A stretch of 64,000 nt of DNA from Deltaproteobacteria bacterium (GTDB taxonomy: Bacteria; Desulfobacterota; Desulfomonilia; UBA1062). Of this stretch, positions 1-8,077 are shown piece by piece (the first letter of the stretch is position 1; the number at the start of each line of letters is the position of its first letter). The notes under the pieces were generated by a model, which worked only from the letters and a program-made list of their open reading frames with translations, was not told the origin of the DNA and did no database searches. Location of the stretch: NCBI GenBank assembly GCA_029552245.1, contig JAKPDW010000091.1, forward strand, positions 1 through 64,000, in the 5' to 3' direction. Both the position numbers and the translations under genes were made by a program.

Positions 1-161
1 GGCGCCTTGTCTATCTGATCGTACGCCACGTACTCGCTCAAACCCCTCTTCGCCAAATGCTTCGTGATCGCCGCCGTCAACGTCGTCTTCCCATGATCTA
101 TATGACCAATCGTCCCCACGTTCACGTGCGGCTTCGTCCTCTTGAACGTCTCCTTAGCCAT
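1..161 (-). CDS. tuf: Elongation factor Tu, N-terminal fragment (runs off the window)
   Basis: This is the start of translation elongation factor Tu, the GTPase that carries aminoacyl-tRNA to the ribosome. Only the first 53 codons lie in the window. The product begins [20 protein letters not shown] and continues into the G1/P-loop GHIDHGKT, which is diagnostic. The ATG is preceded by a purine-rich stretch (GGGGGAAGTT on the coding strand). Four tRNA genes lie directly upstream on the same strand, the arrangement known for tufB in many proteobacteria, so tRNAs and tuf are probably co-transcribed. Third codon positions are often T or G (several TTG Leu, GAT, CAT codons), whereas neighbouring genes favour CTC/CTG, GAC and CAC. 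Confidence 0.95.
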   Translation of the reverse strand, partial: MAKETFKRTKPHVNVGTIGHIDHGKTTLTAAITKHLAKRGLSEYVAYDQIDKA

Positions 162-226
162 GAACTTCCCCCTTCTCTCTTCTTCTCTAGAATGTTCTTT
201 CCGTCCGTTCTCTCGTTCTTATCAGG

Positions 227-304
227 TGGAGCCCACGCCCGGGATCGAACCGGGGAAACCTCTTCCTTACCAAGGAAGTGCTCTACCTACTGAGCTACGT
301 GGGC
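227..304 (-). tRNA. tRNA-Thr (anticodon GGT), CCA encoded
   Basis: The minus strand folds into a cloverleaf with acceptor stem GCCCACG/CGTGGGC, D-arm with AGCTCAG, anticodon stem CTTCC/GGAAG enclosing loop TTGGTAA (anticodon GGT), and T-arm CCCGG-TTCGATC-CCGGG. The 3' CCA is encoded (complement of 227-229). It is the last tRNA before tuf. Confidence 0.95.
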
Positions 305-333
305 GCGCTCCACGGCAACATGAAGGGATGGAA

Positions 334-410
334 TGGAGCGGGAAACGGGATTCGAACCCGCGACCCTCAGCTTGGAAGGCTGATGCTCTAGCCAACTGAG
401 CTACTCCCGC
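334..410 (-). tRNA. tRNA-Gly (anticodon TCC), CCA encoded
   Basis: Cloverleaf on the minus strand with acceptor stem GCGGGAG, D-arm AGCTCAGTTGGCTAGAGC, anticodon loop CTTCCAA giving anticodon TCC, and T-arm around GGTTCGAATCC. The CCA end is encoded. It is third in the Thr-Tyr-Gly-Thr cluster that leads into tuf. Confidence 0.95.
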
Positions 411-472
411 ATCTACTCGTGAGGATTGTGCAGTCATCAGCGACTCACGTCTCCTGCAATCCCTCGCTCAAC

Positions 473-557
473 TGGTGGAGGGGGGAGGATTCGAACCTCC
501 GTAGGCTTCGCCGGCAGATTTACAGTCTGCTCCCTTTGGCCGCTCGGGAACCCCTCC
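473..557 (-). tRNA. tRNA-Tyr (anticodon GTA), type II with long variable arm
   Basis: The 85-nt minus-strand gene has acceptor stem GGAGGGG, anticodon stem GCAGA/TCTGC around CTGTAAA (anticodon GTA), a long variable arm (CCGGCGAAGCC region), T-loop TTCGAAT and an encoded CCA. The class II shape fits bacterial tRNA-Tyr. Second gene of the cluster. Confidence 0.95.
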
Positions 558-571
558 CGGTCGTTCTCTCA

Positions 572-647
572 TGGAGCTGGAGATGGGACTCGAACCCGCA
601 ACCTGCTGATTACAAATCAGCTGCTCTACCCATTGAGCTACTCCAGC
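572..647 (-). tRNA. tRNA-Thr (anticodon TGT), CCA encoded
   Basis: First gene of the tRNA cluster. Acceptor stem GCTGGAG, anticodon stem GCTGA/TCAGC around loop TTTGTAA (anticodon TGT), T-arm with GGTTCGAGTCC, encoded CCA. With tRNA-Thr(GGT) it gives two threonine isoacceptors in one transcript. Confidence 0.95.
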
Positions 648-683
648 GCTCCAGGCACACCCATAGCTTGGCGCACCAGGTGT

Positions 684-712
684 GTCTATCCCAAGCCCCT
701 TGGAAAAGTCAA
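684..712 (-). promoter_or_regulatory. Sigma-70 type promoter of the tRNA-tuf operon
   Basis: On the minus strand TTGACT (707-712) is followed, 17 bases later, by ATAGAC (684-689), about 37 bases before the 5' end of the first tRNA. The -35 matches the consensus at five of six positions; the -10 is poor. The position suits a stable-RNA promoter. Confidence 0.55.
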
Positions 713-824
713 GAGCCAAAAACCGACCTGAAAAGCGGATCACCCTCGTGCCTCGGGGCCCATCCCGCCCCATCGCCCATGGACGCCGAGGTAGTCCGAG
801 GCGGCCTTCGGGCCGGAGAAAGAT

Positions 825-987
825 ACCGCCCGGGCGCCCATGGATACCGGTTTTGGCGGGGTGATTGGGTATGCGGACGACACATGTGGGCCCATGTTCG
901 TCCTTGACTCCCGTTCGTGCCCCCACGAGTTCGTGTGTGGGTGCCGGGAACCCCTCCGCACGCAGGGCACCGCCCGGGCGCCCATGG
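825..987. repeat. Pair of 19-nt direct repeats
   Basis: Exact copies at 825-843 and 969-987, 144 bases apart, in non-coding DNA. Each contains nested palindromes (CCCGGG, GGCGCC, CCATGG), so each could form a hairpin or bind a dimeric protein. No function is assignable. Confidence 0.6.
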
Positions 988-1104
988 GCACCTAACACCC
1001 AGGCCTTTCCCGCCTGTGTGCGTCCACGCGCCTTTTCGGCCTGCCCGCCGAAGGCGGTCCTTATCCCGTTGATTCCCCTACCCCCCTGTGTTAACACAAT
1101 CTCC

Positions 1105-1821
1105 ATGCAGAAACGGCTCAACCACGTGGCCATCATCATGGATGGAAACGGGAGGTGGGCGCAACAGCAGGGGCTGTCGCGGCTCAAGGGACACGAGATG
1201 GGCGCGAGGGCCGCAAAGAGGGTGGTGCAGCTCGCGAAAGACCGCTCGATCCCCTTCCTCACGCTCTACGCCTTCTCTTCCGAGAACTGGGCCCGGCCGC
1301 AAGACGAGGTCGAAGGCCTGTTCAACCTCCTCGAGCGCTTCATCGCCGAGGAGATCGACGAGCTCAACGAAAGCGGCGTCCGTATACGCGTCATCGGGGA
1401 CATGAGCCGCTTCTCGGACCACCTTCGAGGCACCATCCAGCGAACCATGGACCTCACCCGGGACAACGAGGCGCTCAACCTCGCCATCGCCCTGAACTAC
1501 GGCGGCCGGGACGAGATCGTCAGGTGCACGAGAAGGCTCCTGGAGCAGGGTGTGAAACCCGATTCCGTAACCGAGGAGACGATCTCGGGCATGCTCGACA
1601 CCTCCTTCATGCCGGACCCCGACCTCCTGATCCGGACCGGGGGGGAGTGGCGCATCAGCAACTTCCTCCTGTGGCAGCTCGCCTACACGGAGATCTACTT
1701 CACGCACACGCTCTGGCCCGACTTCGGCGCCGAAGAGCTGGACCGGGCGATCCAGTGGTACATGGGCAGGCAGAGGAGGTTCGGCAGAACACCGGAACAG
1801 GTGAGGGGGGAAGACCGATGA
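1105..1821 (+). CDS. uppS: Isoprenyl transferase (undecaprenyl diphosphate synthase)
   Basis: Cis-prenyltransferase that condenses farnesyl diphosphate with isopentenyl diphosphate to make the C55 lipid carrier precursor for peptidoglycan and O-antigen. The 238-residue product has normal length. The substrate motif HVAIIMDGNGRW lies at residues 7-18 with the catalytic Asp at 13. The conserved C-terminal block starts at Arg177 (RTGGEWRISNFLLWQ); many homologues have Ser in place of the first Gly. The ATG at 1105 was chosen because the homology begins right after it and nothing upstream looks coding; no strong ribosome binding site is visible. Its stop overlaps the cdsA start (ATGA), so it heads a five-gene envelope operon. 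Confidence 0.95.
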   Translation: MQKRLNHVAIIMDGNGRWAQQQGLSRLKGHEMGARAAKRVVQLAKDRSIPFLTLYAFSSENWARPQDEVEGLFNLLERFIAEEIDELNESGVRIRVIGDMSRFSDHLRGTIQRTMDLTRDNEALNLAIALNYGGRDEIVRCTRRLLEQGVKPDSVTEETISGMLDTSFMPDPDLLIRTGGEWRISNFLLWQLAYTEIYFTHTLWPDFGAEELDRAIQWYMGRQRRFGRTPEQVRGEDR

Positions 1822-2645
1822 CGAGAATCCTTGCCGCGCTTGTCCTCATCGTCGTGCTCGCCGTCCCGGCGGTCTTCGGCCCGGCATGGGTCCTGGCGAT
1901 CCTCGCCGCGATCGTGATCCCCATGTGCATGCACGAGTTCTTCCGCGTGGCCATAGGCCCCGACGCGAGGATCCTCGGCTGGATCTCCATCGCCTCTTCC
2001 TTCCCGTACGTCCTGTTCGCCTACCGGGGTGACCCGCTCGCCTGCATCCTCACCGTGGGAGTGGCCTGCACGGCCCTCATGGCGGCCTCGCTGATCCTGT
2101 ACGAACGCTCGCGTCTCAAGGCGGCCGACCTCGCGTACGCGATGTCCGGCCTCCTCTACCCCATGGCCCTCATCGGTTTCTGGGTCCTCTTGAGGGTGGC
2201 GCAAGACGGCAGGTTCTGGATGATCTTCGGCCTGGTGAGCGTCTTCGCCTCGGACGTCGGCGCATACTACGCCGGCCGGAGCCTGGGCAGGCGCAAGATC
2301 GCGCCCAGGCTCAGCCCCAAGAAGACCGTGGAGGGGTTCATAGGCGGCGTGTTCCTCGCCATGATCCTCGGGTACGCATCCTCCCTGGTCTACTCCCTGG
2401 CGAGCGAGGCGATAGGCGTGGACACGCTCTCGAGGGCCTACCCGTGGTGGGTGCTGGTCTCCATGTCCGCGTGCATAGCAGCACTTGACCTCGCCGGCGA
2501 CCTGACGGCCTCCCTGTTCAAGCGGGAATTCCAGATCAAGGACCTCGGCACGCTCATCCCGGGTCACGGCGGGATGCTCGACCGCATGGACGGCATCATC
2601 CCCGTGGGTTGCCTCCTCTACATCGCATCCAGGGTCGTGACCTAG
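1818..2645 (+). CDS. cdsA: Phosphatidate cytidylyltransferase (CDP-diglyceride synthase)
   Basis: Integral membrane enzyme that makes CDP-diacylglycerol from phosphatidic acid and CTP, the branch point of phospholipid synthesis. The 275-residue product is hydrophobic throughout, with about seven or eight predicted membrane segments. It ends in the CDS family signature at about residues 232-256: SLFKR, then KDLG, then PGHGGMLDRMD. The start overlaps the uppS stop by ATGA, with GGGGGGAAG just upstream as ribosome binding site. The dxr ATG follows directly after its TAG stop, so translation is probably coupled along uppS-cdsA-dxr-rseP. Confidence 0.95.
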   Translation: MTRILAALVLIVVLAVPAVFGPAWVLAILAAIVIPMCMHEFFRVAIGPDARILGWISIASSFPYVLFAYRGDPLACILTVGVACTALMAASLILYERSRLKAADLAYAMSGLLYPMALIGFWVLLRVAQDGRFWMIFGLVSVFASDVGAYYAGRSLGRRKIAPRLSPKKTVEGFIGGVFLAMILGYASSLVYSLASEAIGVDTLSRAYPWWVLVSMSACIAALDLAGDLTASLFKREFQIKDLGTLIPGHGGMLDRMDGIIPVGCLLYIASRVVT

Positions 2646-3773
2646 ATGAAGCGGGTTGCCGTCCTGGGGTCCACGGGGTCCATAGGCGAGTCCGCCCTCG
2701 ACGTGATCCGCATGAGGCCGGACAGGTTCGTGCTCGTCGGCCTGGCCTCCGGCGGCAACGTGGAGCGCATCCTGGAGCAGGCCCTCGCCTTCGGCGTGGA
2801 GATCGTGGGCCTCGCCAGGCCGAAGGGCCCGATACCACCAGGAATCGAGGTGATCACCGGCGAGAACGCCGCCTCGGAGGTCCTCAGGCGCTCGAGGCCG
2901 GACATCGTGGTCAACGGCATAACGGGTGCTTCCGGCTTTCTGCCTTCCCTGGAGGCGGTGCGCATGGGGTCGGTGCTGGCGCTGGCCAACAAGGAATCCC
3001 TGGTGGTGGGGGGGAAATTCCTCACCGAGGAGGCGGCGGCGCACGGATCGGTCATCGTCCCGGTGGATTCCGAGCATTCGGCCGTGTTCCAGTGCCTCTC
3101 CGGCGAGCCGCGGGAGGCGGTTCGACGCATCGTGCTCACCGCTTCGGGCGGGCCCTTCAGGGACCGCCCCAGGGAAACCTTCGGGGCCATAACCCCCCAA
3201 GAGGCGCTCAACCACCCGACCTGGCGCATGGGAAGACGCATCACCGTGGATTCGGCGACGCTCATGAACAAAGGCCTGGAGATGATCGAGGCGTGCTGGC
3301 TCTTCGGCGTGAGCATGGACATGGTCGAGGTGGTCGTCCACCCCCAGAGCATCGTGCACTCGATGGTGGAGTTCTCGGACTCGAGCATCAAGGCGCAGCT
3401 CGGCCTTCCCGACATGCGCACTGCCATAGCGTATGCCCTCTCCTGGCCGGACCGCCTGGACCTGCCCCTCGGCCGCCTCTCGTTCAGGGCGCCTTTGGCC
3501 CTCGAGTTCCTGCCGCCGGACGAGGAAAAGTTCCCTGCGCTGTCGGTGGCGAAGAAGGCCATGGAAAGGCCGGAGGTGCTGCCCTGCGTCATGAACGCCG
3601 CCGACGAGGTGGCCGTGGAGGCCTTCCTCTCCGGCAGGATACGCTTCGACGAGATCGTCGCGCTCGTGAAAAAGACCATGGACATGTTCGGTGCGTTCAA
3701 GGTAGAAACCCCGGATGAACTCGTCGAGCTCGACAGGCAGGCAAGAAAGGCACTAGAGGCAATGCTGGCATGA
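2646..3773 (+). CDS. dxr: 1-deoxy-D-xylulose 5-phosphate reductoisomerase
   Basis: NADPH-dependent enzyme of the non-mevalonate isoprenoid pathway that converts DXP to MEP, supplying the building blocks that UppS uses two genes upstream. The 375-residue product is of normal length. The nucleotide-binding GSTGSIG lies at residues 8-14. The metal ligands sit in VPVDSEH (Asp141, Glu143), and MNKGLEMIEA follows as a further conserved active-site segment. The ATG abuts the cdsA stop codon with no gap. The stop overlaps the rseP start (ATGA-type junction), consistent with one operon. Confidence 0.96.
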   Translation: MKRVAVLGSTGSIGESALDVIRMRPDRFVLVGLASGGNVERILEQALAFGVEIVGLARPKGPIPPGIEVITGENAASEVLRRSRPDIVVNGITGASGFLPSLEAVRMGSVLALANKESLVVGGKFLTEEAAAHGSVIVPVDSEHSAVFQCLSGEPREAVRRIVLTASGGPFRDRPRETFGAITPQEALNHPTWRMGRRITVDSATLMNKGLEMIEACWLFGVSMDMVEVVVHPQSIVHSMVEFSDSSIKAQLGLPDMRTAIAYALSWPDRLDLPLGRLSFRAPLALEFLPPDEEKFPALSVAKKAMERPEVLPCVMNAADEVAVEAFLSGRIRFDEIVALVKKTMDMFGAFKVETPDELVELDRQARKALEAMLA

Positions 3774-4843
3774 TCACGATCCTCGCCTTCGTCATCGTCC
3801 TCGGTATCCTCATATTCATCCACGAACTCGGCCACTTCCTGGCGGCCAAGGCGAGCGGCGTGGGTGTCTTGAGGTTCTCCCTCGGCTTCGGTCCCGCCGT
3901 TGTCAGGAAGAGGATCGGCGAGACCGAGTACCAGGTGGCCGCCTTCCCGCTCGGCGGCTACGTCAAGATGCTGGGGGAGGACCCTGAGGACAAAGACCGG
4001 GTCACGCACATAGACAAGCGTCGTTCGTTCGCCCACAAGAGGCTTTGGGTCAAGGCGGCCATCGTCTTCGCAGGCCCCCTGTTCAACGTGCTCCTCGCCG
4101 TTGTCGTGTACACGGCGATCGCATGGACGGGCGTCCCCTACCTCCTCCCGGTGATAGGCGAGGTGCAGAAGGGGTCGCCTGCGGACAAGGCCGGGTTCCT
4201 CCCCGGTGACCTGATACGATCGATAGCCGGGGTGCCCGTGGACGAGTGGGAAGACGTCGCCCTTGTCCTCAATGACACAGGCGGGTCTCACGTGGTGAGG
4301 GTCGAGGTGGTGAGGGAAGAGAGGGTCTTCGTGCTCAACGTCCGGCCGGAGATGCAGAAGGCCAAGAACATCTTCGGCGAGGAGATCGTCAGGCCGATGA
4401 TCGGGATCACCGCGTCCGACAAGACCTCGCTGAAGCGTTACGGCGTCTTCGGGGGCGTCTCATACGGGGTCTCGCAGTGCTACCGCATCGTGAAGCTCAC
4501 GGCCGTGGCGTTCTCGAAGATGGTGAAAGGCACCCTGAGCGTCAAGGAGAGCCTCGGCGGCCCCATCCTCATAGCCCAGGTCTCGGGCCAGACCTTCAAG
4601 GCGGGTTTCCTGCCCTTCGTGTCCCTCATCGCCTTCATCAGCATCAACCTGGCCATCATCAACCTGCTGCCCATCCCGGTCCTCGACGGCGGGCACCTCC
4701 TCCTCTTCCTCATCGAGGGAGTGACCGGCAAGCCTGTCGAGGGGAGACCCCGCGAGGTCGCCCAGCAGATCGGGCTCTTCATCCTCGTCATGATCATGCT
4801 GTTCGCCTTCTACAACGATATCGTCCGCATCTTCAGGGGCTAG
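3770..4843 (+). CDS. rseP: Site-2 protease RseP (membrane zinc metalloprotease)
   Basis: Intramembrane zinc protease that, in well-studied relatives, cleaves anti-sigma factors to activate envelope-stress sigma factors and clears signal peptides. The 357-residue product has the HExxH zinc motif HELGH at residues 18-22 in the first membrane helix. A single PDZ domain follows (around VQKGSPADKAGFLPGDLI). The second active-site motif NLLPIPVLDGGH lies in a C-terminal helix, followed by a last membrane segment. One PDZ domain rather than two is common outside gammaproteobacteria. The dxr-rseP junction overlaps by four bases. Confidence 0.94.
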   Translation: MITILAFVIVLGILIFIHELGHFLAAKASGVGVLRFSLGFGPAVVRKRIGETEYQVAAFPLGGYVKMLGEDPEDKDRVTHIDKRRSFAHKRLWVKAAIVFAGPLFNVLLAVVVYTAIAWTGVPYLLPVIGEVQKGSPADKAGFLPGDLIRSIAGVPVDEWEDVALVLNDTGGSHVVRVEVVREERVFVLNVRPEMQKAKNIFGEEIVRPMIGITASDKTSLKRYGVFGGVSYGVSQCYRIVKLTAVAFSKMVKGTLSVKESLGGPILIAQVSGQTFKAGFLPFVSLIAFISINLAIINLLPIPVLDGGHLLLFLIEGVTGKPVEGRPREVAQQIGLFILVMIMLFAFYNDIVRIFRG

Positions 4844-4847
4844 GCGC

Positions 4848-5546
4848 ATGAAGGTCCTCGGCCTGGACACGTCGACGACGCACATCAGCGTCGCCGTGTG
4901 CATCGACGGCGACACGGCCTGCGAGATCGGCTTCGAGACCGGATCCGGCCACGCCGGCATCATCCTGAGCGTCGTGGACGAGGTTCTCCGCAGGTCGGGC
5001 ACACGCAAGGAAGACCTTGAGATGATCGCGGTGGGTCTCGGGCCCGGGTCCTTCACCGGGCTGCGCATCGGCATCGCCACGGCGAAAGGGCTCGCGGCAT
5101 CCCTGGGATGCGCCGTCGCCGGCGTCCTGAGCCTGGACGCGCTGGCCTTTGGTGCACTGCCGAGCCCTCTGCCCGTGGTGACCGTGGTGGATGCGAGGAA
5201 GGGCGAGGTGTTCTGTGCCGTGTACGACACGCACGGCACGCGCTTGATGGGACCTGCGAACGTGACGCCCGAGGAGGCTGCAAGGCTCGCGGAAGGACCA
5301 GCCCTGTTCGTGGGCAACGCCTGCGCACCGTACCGGGGGATCTTCTCCGGGGCGCTCGGAGACCTCTACGTCGAGGCGCCCGGGCACCTCCGGCACCCGC
5401 GGGCCTCGGTGGTCGCGGCCTTGGGCGTAAAGGCCGCTTCCAGCGGGTCCGGCCTCGAGATCATGCCGGTCTACGTGCGGGAGTCGGACGCGGCGCTCTC
5501 CCTCCAGAGGCGATCGGCGAAGCCAAGGGGGGCCCCCCGAGGCTGA
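4848..5546 (+). CDS. tsaB: tRNA threonylcarbamoyladenosine synthesis protein TsaB
   Basis: Non-catalytic partner of TsaD in making the t6A modification at position 37 of ANN-decoding tRNAs. The 232-residue ASKHA-fold protein starts MKVLGLDTSTTHISVAVC, the usual first nucleotide-fold strand. It carries the glycine-rich GLGPGSFTGLRIGIATAKGLA about 65 residues in. The C-terminal third is variable, as in the family. It follows rseP after four bases with the start ATG preceded by GGGGCTAGGC. It is the last gene of the operon; a strong inverted repeat follows at 5553-5582. Confidence 0.92.
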   Translation: MKVLGLDTSTTHISVAVCIDGDTACEIGFETGSGHAGIILSVVDEVLRRSGTRKEDLEMIAVGLGPGSFTGLRIGIATAKGLAASLGCAVAGVLSLDALAFGALPSPLPVVTVVDARKGEVFCAVYDTHGTRLMGPANVTPEEAARLAEGPALFVGNACAPYRGIFSGALGDLYVEAPGHLRHPRASVVAALGVKAASSGSGLEIMPVYVRESDAALSLQRRSAKPRGAPRG

Positions 5547-5552
5547 GCCGCA

Positions 5553-5582
5553 AGGGGAGGCCCGGCAACGGGCGGCTCCCCT
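5553..5582. terminator. Hairpin between convergent genes, likely bidirectional terminator
   Basis: AGGGGAG plus GCCCG pairs with CGGGC plus CTCCCCT across a GCAA loop, with a two-base GG bulge. This 12-bp stem sits between tsaB and the convergent lipoprotein gene. There is no long T tract, so termination may be intrinsic but weak, or Rho-assisted. Confidence 0.5.
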
Positions 5583-5635
5583 CGGGCGTATCCCGGCCGG
5601 CCTCGAGACCCGCCAGACACCCCCGGTTCAAGGAT

Positions 5636-6124
5636 TCAAAAGAGGTCGACGGCCGCCTTGCGGGCCGCCTCGACCCACGCCTGCACGTCGCCCGAGGGCG
5701 CGGTCTTGGACGCGGTCCTCACCACGCGACCCGTCTCCACGTCCACCCTCCTGAGGTCCAGCCTCATGGTGGGGCCCACGACCATGTACGCGCCGAAGAC
5801 CATCTCGCGCGCACCCGTTATCCTGCCCACGCGGAGCCTTGTCTCGTCGTCGGCGAGTTGCGACGACCCGAGCCTGAGCTCCTCGAGGACAGCCACGAGC
5901 CTCTCGCGCTCCACCACCTCGACGCCCTGCGCCCCCAGTACATCGATGATCGCCCCCGAGAGGATCTCGCCCATGCCCGGCATCGAGAATCGCGAGGGAG
6001 ACAGGTTCTCCACGTCCCACACCGCGACGGCCGGGGCCTCGCTCCCTGCCGTGTCCACGGATGCGCAGGAGGCGAGCGAAGCGGCAAGAACCGCCCAGAG
6101 AACGGCGACGGAGAGCCGCGACAT
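5636..6124 (-). CDS. Small CsgG/FlgO-like lipoprotein
   Basis: Exported lipoprotein of 162 residues. A short hydrophobic signal ends in a clean lipobox LASC with the lipidated Cys at residue 20. The mature part has the pattern of CsgG/TolB-N type periplasmic domains: AVWDVENLS, a segment VVERERLVAVLEELRLGSSQL and MVFGAYMVVGPTMRLDLRRVDVETG. The middle is clearly paralogous to a stretch of the upstream gene product (LLDRLLEELNLGSSEL... LLDTET), so one probably arose from the other. Three bases separate it from that gene, placing it last in the T6SS kinase-phosphatase block. Function unknown; an outer-membrane-facing adaptor is one possibility. Confidence 0.75.
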   Translation of the reverse strand: MSRLSVAVLWAVLAASLASCASVDTAGSEAPAVAVWDVENLSPSRFSMPGMGEILSGAIIDVLGAQGVEVVERERLVAVLEELRLGSSQLADDETRLRVGRITGAREMVFGAYMVVGPTMRLDLRRVDVETGRVVRTASKTAPSGDVQAWVEAARKAAVDLF

Positions 6125-6127
6125 GCC

Positions 6128-8077
6128 TCAACCCTTGCCGAGCGCCTGCGGCGCCTTCTCCACGATCTTGTCCTCCCTCGCAAGGGGCCTGTCCGAGGAG
6201 ATCACCCGACACCACGAGAGCCCGGGCTCCACCCTCACCACCTCGAGGACTCCAACAACCTTGGGCGTGCCCTTGAGCTTCCTCCCCTTGAACTCGATCT
6301 GCGGGCCCTCTTCCAGGACCTCGAACCTCGTGCCCTGGACCACGCCCTGGTCGGACCCGAGATTGATCATGACCTCGTCGCCCTTGACCTCGACCACGTA
6401 GGCCCTCAACGGGTATTCCCTCACGAGGGTCTCCAGGATCTGCCTGTTCAGCTTGAAGACGTCCTGCTGGTCGGGCGCGCCCGTGGGGAGCCTCAGCGTG
6501 ATGACCTTGGCCACGGAGGTCGTCTCGGTGTCGAGGAGCCGCATGGTCACGACGGCACCGCCGCCCAGGTTGACGATGCTCCCGGTGGCGAGAACCCTCG
6601 CCGCCAGCACCCGGCCGAGCCGCAGAGCGGTATCTCCGTCGGCGAGCTCGGAGGACCCCAGGTTCAGCTCCTCGAGGAGCCTGTCGAGGAGCACGCGGTC
6701 CACCACCTTGACCCTCCCCGAGGCCTTGAGGTTCTCGGCGAGCTGCGCCGTCAGCACGATCGACATGCCGTCACGCTCCGAGAGCATGCCCTGTTCCTGG
6801 AAATCCACGAAACCGAGCACCATGGGCGGCGAGGTCCACGTGTCCTCCCGGGCGGGGGCTCTCTTCTGTTCGCGGAACCTCTGGGAGAGCTCCTTCACGA
6901 GCCTGTCCACCCTCTCCCTGCGCTTCTCGTCCTTCTGGTATTCCATCATCTCCATGGCCCGGGCCGCGAGGATCCTCGTCCAGTCGTCCCGGACGCCCGT
7001 CGCCTGTCCCTCACGGTAGGCGTCCAGCGCCTTGTCCCACCTGCCCTCCTTCTCGTACGCGAGACCTTTGTTGGCCATGGCTTCCACGTAGTACGGGTCG
7101 AGGGTCACGGCCTTCTCGTAGAGTTCCCGGGAGGTCTTGTAATCCTTCACGCTCGCATGGAGACGGCCCAGCTTGTTGTACGCGAGGGCCTTCTGGAACA
7201 TGTCCGTGTCGGGTTTCTTGGTCGCGGCCTCGTACTCCTTCATCGCCTCGCTCTTCTTGTTCCTGGCGTAGAGGACGTCGGCCTTCACCACGTGCGCATA
7301 CCCCCTCTCGGGCGCCATGCGCTCGACCTGGGACGCGAGCTCGAACGCCTTGTCGGTCTCTCCCCTGTGCGCGTAGACCGCGGCGAGTCCTTCCTTGCCC
7401 AGGACCTCGGCCTTGCCCTTGCCCCTGGCGAGTTCGGCAAAGGTCTTCTCCGCCTGGTCGACCCGCCCGGCCTTGAGCGCCGCATACCCCTTCACCGCCA
7501 GGGCCTTCTCCCCGCCCGGCCCAGTCTTGGCCGCCGCGTCTCCCAAGGCCATGGCGAGATCGGTGTCTTTCTGCTGGAGCTTCCTCTCCGCGAGCCGCGT
7601 GAGCATCACGGCCATGGACTTGCCCCCGCCCTGGATCACGTCCAGCACCTTGAGGCCGGGGCCCAGGATGTAGACAGAGGGCAGGATCTGTCGGGCTCCG
7701 TAGGCATCGCCGACGCCGGCGGTGTCGAGGAGCACGGGGAAGCCGGGCCTCGTCCTGTTCACGAAATCCTGGGCCTTGGGCATGGCCGAGGCGGTGACGC
7801 CCCACACGGTCAGGTCGGCCTTCCTGTACCTCTTCGCGATCCCGTCCAGGCTCAAGAGACCCTCCTGCGAGGGCCTCGAGGAGGCGTCGAAGAAGTACAG
7901 GACCAGCATCGGGCTTTTCTCCATGGAAGCGAGGCTGTAGACCTTTCCGTCGAGCCCTTTCAGCGAGAACAGCGGTGCCTTGCCTCCCTCCTGGACGGCG
8001 GAGGCATCCCCCGGCCGGGCCGCGAGGAACATGGCCGCCGCGGCGATGCAGACGTAGACCCTCATGGTATGTCTCAT
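6128..8077 (-). CDS. Exported multidomain protein: cysteine-less redoxin, TPR repeats, CsgG/FlgO-like domain
   Basis: 649 residues with a signal peptide (cleavage likely after ASA at 27). Residues about 30-170 have the thioredoxin/AhpC-like fold pattern, but the expected CxxC after LYFFDASS is Ser67-Arg-Pro-Ser70, so it cannot be a normal redox enzyme. Several TPR units follow (for example AYNKLGRLHASVKDYKTSRELYEKA). Next comes a CsgG/FlgO-like domain similar to the downstream lipoprotein, then a C-terminal module with an INLGSDQGVVQGTRFEV pattern like FlgT C-terminal domains. The ATG at 8077 is chosen because GGAGG lies six bases before it. It follows the Ser/Thr kinase gene. Probably a periplasmic scaffold; function unknown. 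Confidence 0.7.
   Translation of the reverse strand: MRHTMRVYVCIAAAAMFLAARPGDASAVQEGGKAPLFSLKGLDGKVYSLASMEKSPMLVLYFFDASSRPSQEGLLSLDGIAKRYRKADLTVWGVTASAMPKAQDFVNRTRPGFPVLLDTAGVGDAYGARQILPSVYILGPGLKVLDVIQGGGKSMAVMLTRLAERKLQQKDTDLAMALGDAAAKTGPGGEKALAVKGYAALKAGRVDQAEKTFAELARGKGKAEVLGKEGLAAVYAHRGETDKAFELASQVERMAPERGYAHVVKADVLYARNKKSEAMKEYEAATKKPDTDMFQKALAYNKLGRLHASVKDYKTSRELYEKAVTLDPYYVEAMANKGLAYEKEGRWDKALDAYREGQATGVRDDWTRILAARAMEMMEYQKDEKRRERVDRLVKELSQRFREQKRAPAREDTWTSPPMVLGFVDFQEQGMLSERDGMSIVLTAQLAENLKASGRVKVVDRVLLDRLLEELNLGSSELADGDTALRLGRVLAARVLATGSIVNLGGGAVVTMRLLDTETTSVAKVITLRLPTGAPDQQDVFKLNRQILETLVREYPLRAYVVEVKGDEVMINLGSDQGVVQGTRFEVLEEGPQIEFKGRKLKGTPKVVGVLEVVRVEPGLSWCRVISSDRPLAREDKIVEKAPQALGKG

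Larger units (their letters stand above)
648..1104. other. Gene-free spacer between tRNA cluster and uppS, with a 19-nt direct repeat
   Basis: No coding region could be supported here. It holds the tRNA promoter at its left end and two exact copies of a 19-nt element, ACCGCCCGGGCGCCCATGG, at 825-843 and 969-987, each followed by a short A/C-rich end. A third partial copy (CGCCCATGG) lies near 775. A weak TTGATT...TAACAC pair just before uppS might be its promoter. Confidence 0.5.
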
